Shown: positions 1 to 8,004 of the stretch, one piece after another
Position numbering within the stretch: position 1 is the first letter of the stretch
Layout of the letters: each line of letters opens with the position of its first letter
NCBI GenBank assembly: GCA_964354485.1
Contig: CAYGZY010000182.1
Location: 1 to 11,045, forward strand
DNA: 11,045 bases
Direction of reading: 5' to 3'
Source: CAYGXH01 sp964354485
GTDB taxonomy: Bacteria; Bacteroidota; Ignavibacteria; UBA10030; SZUA-254
Made by a program: the position numbers and the translations under genes
The notes under the pieces: model-generated
Database searches by the model: none
Seen by the model: the letters and a program-made list of their open reading frames with translations, nothing else
What the model was told of the DNA's origin: nothing

Positions 1-627
1 CATGGCGATGGGTAAATATTCACCGTATCCCATCACGGTACAGACATGGCCGGCGGCGAGAAGTCCCTGAATGGTATGTGACGGCGAAGAAAAAAGCGCA
101 TGGATTGCAGGCGGAACGAGGACGTGAGAACAAAGTATGGAAAAATTTTTCAGATTTTGTTCATGTGCTTGCCAGACCGCCATTGCGCTTGCCGGAGCGG
201 TTGTTTCGAAACCGACAGCGAAGAAAACCACATTTTTTTCGGGATTTTTTCTGGCAATTTCAAGAGCGTCAAGAGGTGAATAAACCATTCTGACATCGCC
301 CCCTTCAGCCTTGACGCTCAGTAAGTCTTTATCTGACCCCGGGACCCGAAGCATGTCACCAAACGATGTAAAAATAACACTCTGCATCGAGGCAATTGCT
401 ACAGCCCGGTCGACCATTTCAACAGGAGTCACACAGACCGGACATCCGGGTCCATGAATGAGCGTCAGCGAGGGAGGGAGGAGTGATTCTATTCCATATT
501 TCACGATGGTATGCGTTTGTCCGCCGCAAATTTCCATTATAGTCCAGGGTCGGGTCGTCACTCGTTGTATCTGACTGACGTACTTTTGCGCGACCGCACT
601 GTCACGATATTCATCAATGAATTTCAT
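1..627 (-). CDS. hypD: HypD, hydrogenase maturation iron-sulfur protein (3' end beyond window)
   Basis: HypD is the scaffold, with HypC, on which the Fe(CN)2CO group of the NiFe site is assembled in the cytoplasm. The 209 visible residues begin MKFIDEYRDS, the usual HypD N-terminus. They carry the family signatures: MEICGGQTHT with Cys34, HGPGCPVCV with Cys62 and Cys65, the FGDMLRVPGS segment at about 89-98, and GFETTAP at 139-145. The remaining part (usually about 150 more residues, including the [4Fe-4S] ligands) lies past the left edge, so intactness cannot be judged. The start is ATG at 627-625. A GGAG lies about 21 bases upstream, too far for a good ribosome site. A CTG codon in frame just after that GGAG, preceded by a stop, is a less likely alternative. 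The gene follows hypC after 36 bases and is probably cotranscribed with it. Confidence 0.96.
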   Translation of the reverse strand, partial: MKFIDEYRDSAVAQKYVSQIQRVTTRPWTIMEICGGQTHTIVKYGIESLLPPSLTLIHGPGCPVCVTPVEMVDRAVAIASMQSVIFTSFGDMLRVPGSDKDLLSVKAEGGDVRMVYSPLDALEIARKNPEKNVVFFAVGFETTAPASAMAVWQAHEQNLKNFSILCSHVLVPPAIHALFSSPSHTIQGLLAAGHVCTVMGYGEYLPIAM

Positions 628-663
628 GGGTAGTATTAAATCGCTCAGCTCCTAACGCTGCGA

Positions 664-924
664 TTACTGCTCTCCATCTGAAGTTGTGGAATCCGGGGCG
701 TGTCGCTCGATTTCTTCAAGTAACTTTATTGTTTCCAGAGCCTCCTGTTCGTCCATCGTGCTGAGAGCAAAACCTACATGGACTATCACATATTGGCCGA
801 CTTTGACCTCGGGGACCCAGTCGAGACATATATCCTTCTGAATGCCCCCGAAGCTCACTTTCCCCATGGTCGGCTTGGAGGAGGTATTGATTTCCATTAC
901 TTTTCCGGGTATTGCAAGACACAT
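664..924 (-). CDS. hypC: HypC, hydrogenase maturation chaperone
   Basis: HypC is a small (86-residue) cytoplasmic chaperone. It pairs with HypD during Fe(CN)2CO assembly and then hands the iron group to the large-subunit precursor. The sequence opens MCLAIPGKVMEI, the diagnostic HypC start, with the essential Cys2 exposed once the initiator Met is removed. The segment KVGQYVIVHVGFAL at about 41-54 is the family's beta-barrel (OB-like) part, and an acidic helical tail follows. Length is normal for the family. An AGGA lies about ten bases before the ATG, which supports the start. It sits between hypF (66-base gap) and hypD (36-base gap), a usual order for hyp operons. Confidence 0.96.
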   Translation of the reverse strand: MCLAIPGKVMEINTSSKPTMGKVSFGGIQKDICLDWVPEVKVGQYVIVHVGFALSTMDEQEALETIKLLEEIERHAPDSTTSDGEQ

Positions 925-990
925 GTTTTTTTATTCCTGTCTTTTTATAAAACTACAATCAAATCTATCGAATTCTTCATACGTTTCCAA

Positions 991-3318
991 TTACACGTTT
1001 TGCAGTTCTCTCCTGACGGCGGCAACCTGTCCGAGAGCAATGCCTCCGTCATTTGGCGGCACTCTCTGATGCCAGTAAGGTTGAAATCCAGCTTTTTCAA
1101 GCTCTGAGATAGTGCGCTCCGTGAGATACTTATTCTGAAAGCACCCGCCTGAGAGTACAACTTTTCTCTTACCGATCCTGGCGGCGACATCCTTTATAAT
1201 AGAGGCGAGTGTGTTATGAAATTTCCTTGAAATTAACGCCGGAGCGGCGTTATTTTTAACTTCCCTGATGATTTCTGTAAACATTTGCGTCCAATCGATG
1301 ATCATCGGGATTTCGGCTTCTGTGATTGAGTATAAATACTGTCCGTCCGTCGAATCCTGCTCGGTAAGAAATTCAAGCTCCATAGCAGCTTGTCCTTCAT
1401 GCGTAACAAACTGTCGTACACCGGCTAAGGATGCTACAGCATCGAACAGGCGTCCGGCACTCGACGTCAGAGGAGAGTTGACACCCTGCTTTACCATGGC
1501 ATGAAAAATATTCAGTTCATTTTCCGAGCATGAACGGAGAGTCGGCAGATACTTATATGAAAAAATATCCTCCTTGAAGATTTCATAGAGAATGCCGATG
1601 GCTGTACGGCGTGGTTCCTTGACGGCTTGCTCGCCACCGGGCAACCGGAATTGCTTAAATGTCGCAACTCGTTCATAGGAGCTGTCGTCGATGCGGAGAA
1701 ATTCTCCGCCCCATATGGTACCGTCTGTTCCGAAACCCGTACCATCCCATGCAATTCCAAGGACATCCCCTTCAAGCTGGTTTTCCGCCATGCAAGATCG
1801 GATATGCGCGTAATGATGCTGTACATGTATCACGGGTTCGCTCCTTCCAGCAGCGTAGCTAGTAGAAAGATATGCCGGGTGCATGTCTGCTGCGATTACT
1901 GAAGGTTTGATATTGTACAAGGTTGTCAAACTATTAACAACATGTTTAAAGGCGCTGAAGGCTTCCTCAGTTTCCAAATCACCGATATGCTGGCTCACGA
2001 AAACATTGTGTCCCGATGTTACTGCAACGGTGTTTTTGAGATGTGCTCCGACAGCCAGTATATTCTCAGGAACGGACGCTCCGGCAGATTTCCATTTTTC
2101 TGTGCTGTTGTTTCTCTTAAAGAGTTCAATCGGAAGAGGTGCATATCCCCGTGCACGCCGGAGGACGAGTTCTCTCCCTCCCATCACACGAACGATAGAG
2201 TCGTCAACATGCCGCCGGATGGGCCGGTTGTGAACGAGGAAAATATCTGCAATGCTCCCGAGGCGCCTGATGGCTTCATGTTCATCGATGCAGATCGGTT
2301 CGTCGGAGAGGTTGCCGCTCGTTGCGACAATCGGAAATTTTAAAGCATTTAAAATAATATGGTGGAGAGGCGTGTACGGCAGAATTATGCCGAGGTAGGG
2401 ATTCCCGGGAGCGACGGAACGGCTCACCGGTGAACTTCCCTCTGGAGTTGTTGAAAATCGTTTGAGCAATACAATAGGCGATTCGGGCGAACGGAGGAGC
2501 TGTTCTTCAAGGCCGGAGACCATACAGTCACGTTGTATATCATCCATCAACGGGTATATCAGAGCAAGAGGTTTCTCTTCGCGGTGTTTTCTTTCGCGGA
2601 GCCGTTCGACCGCCAGAGTGTTACGGGCATCGACGGCAAGGTGGAATCCGCCCAGCCCTTTCAGGGCAGCAATTTTCCCCGCCTGAATAGCTCGAACAAC
2701 CAGACGGATTGCTTCATGTCCTCTTGCCGTCACTTTACCGCTGCTTTCCCAAAGCTCGACGTGAGGTCCGCACGCGGGACAGGCGTTCGGTTGGGCATGA
2801 AAACGACGATCGAGAGGATTTTCATACTCGCGGCAGCATTCATCGCACATGCTGAAGTTTTTCATTGTAGTATTAGTCCGATCGTAGGGAAGAGCTTCGA
2901 TGATAGAGTATCTCGGACCGCAGTTTGTACAGTTTGTAAAAGGATAGAGATACCTCCGGTTTGAAGGGTTGAACACTTCATTAAGACAATCCTGACAAAC
3001 GGCAATATCGGGAAGAATAAGAGCTGTGATCTCATTTCCGCCTTCGCTTTTCCTGATTTCGAATGCTGTAAATCCGGCCGGATCGAGATACAGTGATTCG
3101 AAACTCTGGATTGAAGAGAGAGGCGGTTTCTCGCTGGTGATGCGGAACTGAAACCTCTCGAGCAGGGACATTTCTCCCTCAGCTTCGATGTACACTCCGT
3201 GCGTTGAATTGAGAACCCATCCCTTCAGCGACATATCGGTGGCGAGCCGGTAGATGAACGGCCGGAAGCCTACTCCCTGAACCGCTCCACGGATGGTGAT
3301 ATGGAGACGCTTGATCAT
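991..3318 (-). CDS. hypF: HypF, carbamoyltransferase for NiFe cyanide ligand synthesis
   Basis: HypF moves the carbamoyl group of carbamoyl phosphate, through an AMP adduct, to the C-terminal Cys of HypE, giving the CN ligands of the NiFe site. The 775-residue protein shows all four family parts in order: an acylphosphatase domain (GAVQGVGFRPF, about 11-21); a double zinc finger with Cys pairs near 108/111, 130/133, 158/161 and 180/183; a YrdC-like nucleotide-binding domain (about 215-400, with KGLGGFHLAVDA and ATSGNLSDEP); and a Kae1-like domain (HHYAH near 501, AWDGTGFGTDGTIWGGE, LSGGCFQN, NDGGIALGQ). I chose ATG 3318, because it overlaps the hypB stop as ATGA and gives the usual N-terminus MIKRLHITIRG. 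A GTG at 3348 would add ten unconserved residues. No strong ribosome site precedes either, so translation is probably coupled to hypB. Full length with no visible defect. Confidence 0.96.
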   Translation of the reverse strand: MIKRLHITIRGAVQGVGFRPFIYRLATDMSLKGWVLNSTHGVYIEAEGEMSLLERFQFRITSEKPPLSSIQSFESLYLDPAGFTAFEIRKSEGGNEITALILPDIAVCQDCLNEVFNPSNRRYLYPFTNCTNCGPRYSIIEALPYDRTNTTMKNFSMCDECCREYENPLDRRFHAQPNACPACGPHVELWESSGKVTARGHEAIRLVVRAIQAGKIAALKGLGGFHLAVDARNTLAVERLRERKHREEKPLALIYPLMDDIQRDCMVSGLEEQLLRSPESPIVLLKRFSTTPEGSSPVSRSVAPGNPYLGIILPYTPLHHIILNALKFPIVATSGNLSDEPICIDEHEAIRRLGSIADIFLVHNRPIRRHVDDSIVRVMGGRELVLRRARGYAPLPIELFKRNNSTEKWKSAGASVPENILAVGAHLKNTVAVTSGHNVFVSQHIGDLETEEAFSAFKHVVNSLTTLYNIKPSVIAADMHPAYLSTSYAAGRSEPVIHVQHHYAHIRSCMAENQLEGDVLGIAWDGTGFGTDGTIWGGEFLRIDDSSYERVATFKQFRLPGGEQAVKEPRRTAIGILYEIFKEDIFSYKYLPTLRSCSENELNIFHAMVKQGVNSPLTSSAGRLFDAVASLAGVRQFVTHEGQAAMELEFLTEQDSTDGQYLYSITEAEIPMIIDWTQMFTEIIREVKNNAAPALISRKFHNTLASIIKDVAARIGKRKVVLSGGCFQNKYLTERTISELEKAGFQPYWHQRVPPNDGGIALGQVAAVRRELQNV

Positions 3319-3971
3319 GAATGCTGATGTACCCGGGAGAGAAGCCACTCTGCCCAGTCAGATATTCCCTGATTGGTTGTGCACGAAGTTTCGAAAATTT
3401 TCAATTGCGGATTGATCTGAAGTGCGTTCTGTTCCAGTCGTTTAAGATCACAATTAACGTACGGAACCAGATCTATTTTGTTTACGATGAGAGCGGATGC
3501 GATGCGGAACATGGCAGGATATTTCAACGGTTTGTCGTCGCCTTCCGTCGTGCTGGCGACGACCACCTTCATTGATTCACCGAGATCATAGTTTGCGGGA
3601 CAGACGAGATTGCCCACATTTTCTATAATTAGGATTTTGATATTTGGAAGCGGTAAATTATTCAGGGCATCATGTACCAGCTGTGCGTCGAGATGGCATC
3701 CGCCGCGGGTGACGATCTGCACGACGGGTATATTATAGAGGGCAATTCGTTTGGCATCGATATCCGTTTGCACATCTCCTTCGATGACCGCGATCTGTAC
3801 TTTGCCTTTAAGGTATTCCAGGGTTCTTTCAAGAATGCTTGTTTTTCCGGAGCCGGGAGAACTGACGAGGTTGATAACAAATATTCCATGTTGTGAGAAC
3901 AGCGCCCGGTTCTGCCGTGCAATTTCATCGTTCTTTTCCAGGACTTTCCGTTCAATCGTGACGATGTTCAT
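3315..3971 (-). CDS. hypB: HypB, GTPase for nickel delivery to hydrogenase
   Basis: HypB is a SIMIBI-class GTPase that works with HypA to insert nickel into the large subunit after the Fe group is in place. In 218 residues it shows a P-loop (SSPGSGKT, 37-44), the metal-site Cys92-His93 in RGGCHLDA, the switch/dimer-interface segment ENVGNLVCP with Cys124 (117-125), and the guanine-specificity motif NKID (164-167). It has neither the N-terminal CxxCGC nickel site nor the His-rich stretch found in some proteobacterial HypB. It is therefore the compact form, probably for delivery rather than nickel storage. A GAGGAAG ribosome site lies just before ATG 3971, and hypA ends 12 bases upstream. Its TGA overlaps the hypF ATG. 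Confidence 0.97.
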   Translation of the reverse strand: MNIVTIERKVLEKNDEIARQNRALFSQHGIFVINLVSSPGSGKTSILERTLEYLKGKVQIAVIEGDVQTDIDAKRIALYNIPVVQIVTRGGCHLDAQLVHDALNNLPLPNIKILIIENVGNLVCPANYDLGESMKVVVASTTEGDDKPLKYPAMFRIASALIVNKIDLVPYVNCDLKRLEQNALQINPQLKIFETSCTTNQGISDWAEWLLSRVHQHS

Positions 3972-3983
3972 ATGACTTCCTCT

Positions 3984-4328
3984 TCATTCATCGATCTCTA
4001 TTGTTTCAATCTGAAGCTCTGTTCCGCTTAGGAGTTTTACATCGTTACTGCCGCACAGCGGACAGATGAATATGCCATACTCAAGGGAAGACGTTTGTTT
4101 ACAGGAACCGCATGACGCTCTGATCGGAACACATTCTATTTGCAAGATGGCTTTCTTGAGCGGTGTGTCGTGTATCAGCGATGTAAAGCAAAATTCAAGA
4201 GATTCTCTGACGACGCCGGAAAATTCACCCACTTTCATTTTTATCGACCGGACTAATATTTCCCGGTCAGGGGTGACATGCTCGCGGATGATATCCACGA
4301 TATTTTGCGCAATTGACATTTCGTGCAT
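3984..4328 (-). CDS. hypA: HypA, nickel metallochaperone
   Basis: HypA binds nickel and passes it, with HypB, to the large-subunit precursor. The 114-residue protein has the required N-terminus MHEMSIAQNI, where His2 (with the N-terminal amine and nearby backbone) forms the nickel site. It also has a structural zinc site made of two CxxC pairs, Cys73/Cys76 and Cys89/Cys92. The helical segment SGVVRESLEFCF (37-48) is typical of the family. Length is normal. The ribosome site is weak (GAGAAA before ATG 4328). The 158-base gap upstream, the largest in the window, makes a promoter for hypABFCD possible here. The gene is followed after 12 bases by hypB. Confidence 0.96.
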   Translation of the reverse strand: MHEMSIAQNIVDIIREHVTPDREILVRSIKMKVGEFSGVVRESLEFCFTSLIHDTPLKKAILQIECVPIRASCGSCKQTSSLEYGIFICPLCGSNDVKLLSGTELQIETIEIDE

Positions 4329-4339
4329 GGTATTTCTCT

Positions 4340-4370
4340 ATTATATATTGTACAAGAAGCGGGCCATCAA
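4340..4370 (-). promoter_or_regulatory. possible promoter upstream of hypA
   Basis: On the minus strand a TATAAT (4345-4340) lies 19 bases after TTGATG (4370-4365). The overlapping TATATA (4347-4342) would give 17-base spacing. Either would start transcription only a few bases before the hypA ATG at 4328, leaving almost no leader, which fits poorly with a conventional ribosome site. The region is AT-rich, so a chance match is quite possible. This is sequence-pattern evidence only. Confidence 0.25.
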
Positions 4371-4456
4371 AAGTTCCGTTTTCCGGACATTTTTTAATAA
4401 AAACAGATACTTATCCATAATAACAGGTATCATTAATGTAAGAAAGGATCGGTTGT

Positions 4457-4472
4457 TTCTCAACGTTGAGAA
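4457..4472. repeat. 16-base perfect palindrome in the endopeptidase-hypA gap
   Basis: TTCTCAACGTTGAGAA reads identically on both strands. It lies 15 bases past the endopeptidase stop codon and about 130 bases before hypA. No T-run follows on either strand, so it does not look like an intrinsic terminator. It could be an operator for a dimeric regulator of the hyp genes, a small RNA hairpin, or chance. No known regulator site was recognised. Confidence 0.4.
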
Positions 4473-4486
4473 GGGGGATCTATTGA

Positions 4487-4963
4487 TTATGTTTCCAGCA
4501 GATCGTGAAGGATGTTGCGTGCACGCCGTACGAACTCCGGGAGCGCCTGGCGCACGGCAGGTGTGAGTTCTTCCGTGAGTTGAAACGGAGCATCAATTTC
4601 CATGGCGAGTATTTTTATTTCTTTTGGAAACCTAATACCCAAATAATCGGCGAGCTGGATTGCTTCGGGGAGGCTAACGTAGTGTGGTGCGATAGCAACG
4701 GAGGATTGGAACTGCTCCTTTGTGAGTTCGAGTATTGAACCGACAGGATTTTTTTTCGTCACGATGGAATCGAGGATGAGGACTCTTTCGTATCCTTCAA
4801 GTAACTCCATGAGCTCAAGTCCGCCGGCTATTGCTTCAGTAATGTCAGCAGAGTGCTGGAATTCCTCCTTAAGTGATCGTACGGCGAGGAGTCCGGCGGC
4901 ATCGTCGCCGAGTATGTCGTTTCCTATACCGAGGAGGAGCGTTGAATGCGGCAGATTTTTCAT
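4487..4963 (-). CDS. Hydrogenase maturation endopeptidase, HyaD/HycI family
   Basis: This enzyme makes the last maturation cut. It senses inserted nickel and removes the C-terminal peptide of the large subunit, after the His of the DPCxxCxxH motif. The 158-residue protein begins with the family motif GIGNDILGDDAAG (12-24), in which Asp21 takes the place of the nickel-sensing acidic residue (Glu16 in E. coli HybD). It also has Asp65 (LILDSI) and His94 (APHYVSLPE), matching the other two nickel ligands of HybD. The visible substrate is the neighbouring large subunit, whose tail extends 25 residues beyond that His. The ATG at 4963 has no clear ribosome site and lies only 22 bases after the T-run of a terminator, so expression may depend on read-through. 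Confidence 0.93.
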   Translation of the reverse strand: MKNLPHSTLLLGIGNDILGDDAAGLLAVRSLKEEFQHSADITEAIAGGLELMELLEGYERVLILDSIVTKKNPVGSILELTKEQFQSSVAIAPHYVSLPEAIQLADYLGIRFPKEIKILAMEIDAPFQLTEELTPAVRQALPEFVRRARNILHDLLET

Positions 4964-4985
4964 TGAGGGTATTGCGTTATGAGTG

Positions 4986-5019
4986 AAAAAAAAGTAGAGC
5001 GGTGTCCTTGCCGCTCTAC
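4986..5019 (-). terminator. intrinsic terminator after the hydrogenase large-subunit gene
   Basis: Read on the minus strand, a perfect 9-bp stem (GTAGAGCGG paired with CCGCTCTAC, 5019-5011 and 5002-4994) closes an 8-base loop and is followed at once by eight T residues (4993-4986). It begins 27 bases past the large-subunit stop codon. The form is canonical for Rho-independent termination. It separates the structural genes from the endopeptidase and hyp genes. Confidence 0.88.
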
Positions 5020-5046
5020 ATAATCTTACGTACTATGAGTTAAAAG

Positions 5047-6507
5047 TTACCGCTTCAGTTCCTGCAGAATTTCACCATCTTTATTGCGTATCCGGACTAT
5101 GAGCGGCATCTCGCCGGGAAGAGTATGAGTTGCGCAGCCGAAGCAGGGATCGTACGCCCGGAATGCCATTTCCACCATATTAAGAATACCGTTCGATACT
5201 TCGGTTCCTTTTTTGATTAATCCTTTGGCGGCTTTGTTGATTGACATTGCTATCGGCGCGTAGTTGTTCGTTGTACCGACGATGAGATTGGCTTTTCGCA
5301 GTATTCCTTTCTCATCGGTAATATAGTGGTGAGTTAACGTGCCCCGTGGTGCCTCAACGATCCCGACTCCTTCGGTGGGTTTCGCTGTCGGGATGTTCCG
5401 GATGTGGGTATCCGTGATCTCAGGATCGCGAGCAAGATCGAGAGCCATTTCAGCAGCGCTGAGGAGTTCGATTGTGCGTGCCCAATGTGTGGCGAGAGTC
5501 GCGTGTACGGGTTTGCCACCGAGGGTTTTAAACATGCGATCGTACTCTTCCTGTGCGGCGGGTGTCGGCATACCATCAGCAGCGTTCAGGCGTGAGAGCG
5601 GTGTAGCACGGTAAACTCCGCTGTCGATTCCTTCGGTGAATCCCTTCCATCCTACCTTCTTCAGGAACGGGAATTTTAAGTAGGTCCATGATTCGACATG
5701 TTCGGCGACGTTATCCAGGTATTCATTTGGTGAGTACTTCACAAATTCTTTACCATTCGGATCGGTAACTCTGACTTTACCATCGTAGAAATTCACACGG
5801 TTCTTTTCATCGACGAGCCCCATTGAATAGATTTTCATCGAATAGGTTTCGGAGAGAATAAGGTCGACGTATGCTTTGTTCTTCAAGACAATGTCATTGA
5901 AAACCTGAATTGTGAATTTTCCGAAATCTACAAACCACTTGCAATGTTCTTCGATCTGCTTTCGTTCTTCTTCAGTAATTCCCTTGCTGACACCACCTGT
6001 AAGCGAGGTTACCTGGTGTGTCTGCTTGCCTCCCAGCACTTTTATGACTTCCTGGGTTCGTTTTCGCATTTCAATCACTTTGCCACCGACTTCCAGTCCG
6101 ACTTTTTTAATGACTCCGAGGATGTTCCGCTCGCCCGGAGGCGCATCGGGTCCGACGATAAAATCGGGACCGCCGAGTGCGTAGAAGTGCGTCGTATGAT
6201 CTCCGGCGAAAAATGTATTATAAAGAAGCATCCGGAGTTTTTTTGCTGTCGGCGGAATTTCGACGTGCCATAAAGCGTCACAGGCTTTTGCGGCGGCCAT
6301 ATGGTGTGCTTCAGGGCAAACGCCGCAGATGCGTGTCGTTATCCGTGGCATTTCCTCGGCGGGCCTTCCCACGCTGAACTGTTCAAAACCGCGCAGCTCG
6401 GGAATTTGAAAGTAGGTATTGGCAACTTCTCCGTCATCGTTCAGAAAGATGTCAATTTTTCCGTGACCTTCAAGTCGTGTTATCGGATCAATCTTAATCT
6501 GCTTCAT
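5047..6507 (-). CDS. mvhA: [NiFe]-hydrogenase large subunit, MvhA-like (group 3)
   Basis: This is the catalytic subunit, where H2 is split or formed at the NiFe(CN)2CO centre. Over 486 residues it has the N-terminal RLEGHG (11-16), the first metal-binding pair RICGVCPEAHH with Cys61 and Cys64, and the second pair DPCFGCATH with Cys455 and Cys458. All four nickel ligands are Cys, not selenocysteine. A 25-residue tail after His461 is the peptide expected to be removed by the endopeptidase encoded downstream. Absence of a signal peptide and the similarity to F420-non-reducing hydrogenase place it in the cytoplasm. The ATG at 6507 overlaps the small-subunit stop as ATGA, and a GAGG lies about 11 bases before it. 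It is the last gene before the terminator. The MvhA-type (3c) assignment rests on its MvhD and MvhG neighbours; group 3d-like is less likely. Confidence 0.95.
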   Translation of the reverse strand: MKQIKIDPITRLEGHGKIDIFLNDDGEVANTYFQIPELRGFEQFSVGRPAEEMPRITTRICGVCPEAHHMAAAKACDALWHVEIPPTAKKLRMLLYNTFFAGDHTTHFYALGGPDFIVGPDAPPGERNILGVIKKVGLEVGGKVIEMRKRTQEVIKVLGGKQTHQVTSLTGGVSKGITEEERKQIEEHCKWFVDFGKFTIQVFNDIVLKNKAYVDLILSETYSMKIYSMGLVDEKNRVNFYDGKVRVTDPNGKEFVKYSPNEYLDNVAEHVESWTYLKFPFLKKVGWKGFTEGIDSGVYRATPLSRLNAADGMPTPAAQEEYDRMFKTLGGKPVHATLATHWARTIELLSAAEMALDLARDPEITDTHIRNIPTAKPTEGVGIVEAPRGTLTHHYITDEKGILRKANLIVGTTNNYAPIAMSINKAAKGLIKKGTEVSNGILNMVEMAFRAYDPCFGCATHTLPGEMPLIVRIRNKDGEILQELKR

Positions 6508-7469
6508 AGTTTTTCAATCCTCTTTAAAATAGAATGTGCTAAGGAAAATCTGTAGAATGTCCCGATGGGATCGGCGATCTGGCCGATAATTTCGTCGATC
6601 TCATTCGGATCCTGAGAATCGATCACCGAACTGATCGCACTGATCATCTTCGCACCCTGATCGATCACATTGGGCGGCAGACCATAGCAACCCCGACAGG
6701 GTACATTTGCCTTAACGCAGAGGGCATCGCAGCCGCTCCGGGTGGCGGGACCAAGGCAGATAATCCCCTGATCGAGCAGGCATTCATTAGGATTAGGCTC
6801 AATTTCATACGGGCGATAGAATTTCTTGAGTTTCTTTTCTTTCCGTTCGCGCGGGCACTCGTCGCAGCATGTTTTATCGCCTGCTCCGAGAATTGCTCCC
6901 TTGGGCGGTAAAGGTTTACCGCTGATAATGTACTCTATAACATTCCATATCTGGAATGGTTGTGGCGGACAGCCGGGTACGTAGTAGTCCACATCGACAA
7001 CCTGGTCGAGTGTTTTAACGGTTTCCCACATCTCCGGGATTTCAATTTCACCTTCAGGCATTTTCGTATGAGTCTGAGGATACCCTGTCCCTTCTGCGGG
7101 AATAGTTGAGGGGGAGTCTTTGTACACCCATCGGAGGATATCCTCTTTTGTTGTGAGGTTTGCGAGTCCCGGAATGCACCCTTCTTGTGCACACGACCCA
7201 AATGCCACAAGGACCTTTGCTTTCGCGCGGAGGAGTTGTGCAAGTTCTTCATTCTCAGAGTTTCGAATAGCACCGTTGAAAAGACAAATGTCGATACTCT
7301 TATCTTCCATCCTGCGCACATCATCGTATTTAAAATCCATTGCACAGGGCCAGAACACGATGTCGAACGTATTCGCAACGTCGAGAATTTTCTCATGTAT
7401 ATCGAGGACGGCAATTTCACATCCGCCGCAGCTTGAAGCCCAGTATAATGCTAATTTTGGTTTTGCCAT
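6504..7469 (-). CDS. mvhG: [NiFe]-hydrogenase small subunit, MvhG-like
   Basis: This subunit carries electrons between the NiFe site and MvhD through three iron-sulfur clusters. The 321-residue protein has no twin-arginine signal, so it is cytoplasmic. Proximal cluster ligands are Cys14 and Cys17 (SSCGGCE), Cys93 (GSCAQEG) and Cys167 (PGCPPQP). The C-terminal half is cysteine-rich, with Cys201/202, 205, 230, 238, 247, 251, 258 and 261. These are enough for the two further [4Fe-4S] clusters expected in MvhG-type subunits, including the CDECPRER segment. An AAGGA ribosome site precedes ATG 7469. It follows mvhD after 44 bases and overlaps the large-subunit start by four bases, so the two hydrogenase subunits are probably made in equal amounts. 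Confidence 0.94.
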   Translation of the reverse strand: MAKPKLALYWASSCGGCEIAVLDIHEKILDVANTFDIVFWPCAMDFKYDDVRRMEDKSIDICLFNGAIRNSENEELAQLLRAKAKVLVAFGSCAQEGCIPGLANLTTKEDILRWVYKDSPSTIPAEGTGYPQTHTKMPEGEIEIPEMWETVKTLDQVVDVDYYVPGCPPQPFQIWNVIEYIISGKPLPPKGAILGAGDKTCCDECPRERKEKKLKKFYRPYEIEPNPNECLLDQGIICLGPATRSGCDALCVKANVPCRGCYGLPPNVIDQGAKMISAISSVIDSQDPNEIDEIIGQIADPIGTFYRFSLAHSILKRIEKL

Positions 7470-7513
7470 GATGAAATCCTTTTTGTTCGTTTACGAGTAA
7501 ACACTTACTTCCC

Positions 7514-7963
7514 TTACGCAGTCACCGCGTGTCCTTCATGCGTGGGTTTGGCAATGCGCTGTTTCCAGTTGAGCGGACCGAGGGAGCGAATTGTTTCTGT
7601 AAACTCGGTGGTTACTGCCTGGAACTTATCGCCTTCTGCGGCCGAGATCCATTCGAGGCGGACCCTGCCGTTATCGATACCGAATGATTGAAGCATAGGT
7701 TTGAGCATATGGATGCGTCGGAGAGTTTTATAGTTCCCTTCGCTGTAGTGACAATCGCCGGGGTGGCACCCTCCGACGAGCACTCCGTCGGCACCGAGCT
7801 CAAATGCCTTCATGATAAATGTCGGATCGACCCGACCGCTGCACATCGTACGGATAACGCGGATGTTCGCGGGAGACTTTAATCGTGAAACGCCGGCGAG
7901 GTCTGCGCCTGTATACGTACACCAATTGCATAAAAATGCGACGATTCGTGGTTCAAAAGCCAT
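7514..7963 (-). CDS. mvhD: MvhD-like [2Fe-2S] protein linking hydrogenase to an HdrA-type partner
   Basis: MvhD-type proteins bind one [2Fe-2S] cluster and carry electrons between the hydrogenase small subunit and HdrA in the methanogen MvhADG-HdrABC complex. This 149-residue protein has the family's five conserved cysteines: Cys12 and Cys15 (LCNWCTYTGAD), Cys41 (RTMCSGRVDP), and Cys66 and Cys71 (GGCHPGDCHY). A short alpha/beta domain follows, and the tail after about residue 125 is unremarkable. A GGAG lies about eight bases before ATG 7963. Placement directly between the HdrA-containing fusion gene and mvhG fits the bridging role. In the known complex MvhD contacts the C-terminal ferredoxin end of HdrA, which is the part the neighbouring fusion protein keeps. 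Confidence 0.94.
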   Translation of the reverse strand: MAFEPRIVAFLCNWCTYTGADLAGVSRLKSPANIRVIRTMCSGRVDPTFIMKAFELGADGVLVGGCHPGDCHYSEGNYKTLRRIHMLKPMLQSFGIDNGRVRLEWISAAEGDKFQAVTTEFTETIRSLGPLNWKQRIAKPTHEGHAVTA

Positions 7964-8004
7964 GGTAGCTACTCCGTATGGAATTAGGTGAATGCATTAA
8001 AAAT

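Noticed and set aside
1942..2343. Plus-strand open frame of 133 codons inside hypF
   Set aside because: It is antisense to the conserved YrdC and Kae1-like region of HypF, whose motifs explain the base pattern.
3319..3348. GTG at 3348 as the start of hypF
   Set aside because: It adds ten unconserved residues inside hypB. ATG 3318 overlaps the hypB stop as ATGA and gives the normal HypF N-terminus.
4373..4397. Plus-strand hairpin (GTTCCG/CGGAC) followed by a T-run, terminator-like
   Set aside because: The stem is only about five pairs with a bulge, and no plus-strand gene ends here.
4341..4418. 25-residue minus-strand open frame in the endopeptidase-hypA gap
   Set aside because: There is no Shine-Dalgarno sequence and no recognisable motif, and an AT-rich gap of this size often contains such a frame by chance.
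4066..4566. Plus-strand open frame of 166 codons spanning hypA, the gap and the endopeptidase end
   Set aside because: It lies antisense to two well-recognised genes over most of its length, resembles no family I know, and has no ribosome site worth noting.
7489..7502. Short inverted repeat GTTTAC-GA-GTAAAC in the mvhD-mvhG gap
   Set aside because: A six-base stem with a two-base centre inside an operon, with no T-run or promoter context, is easily a chance match.
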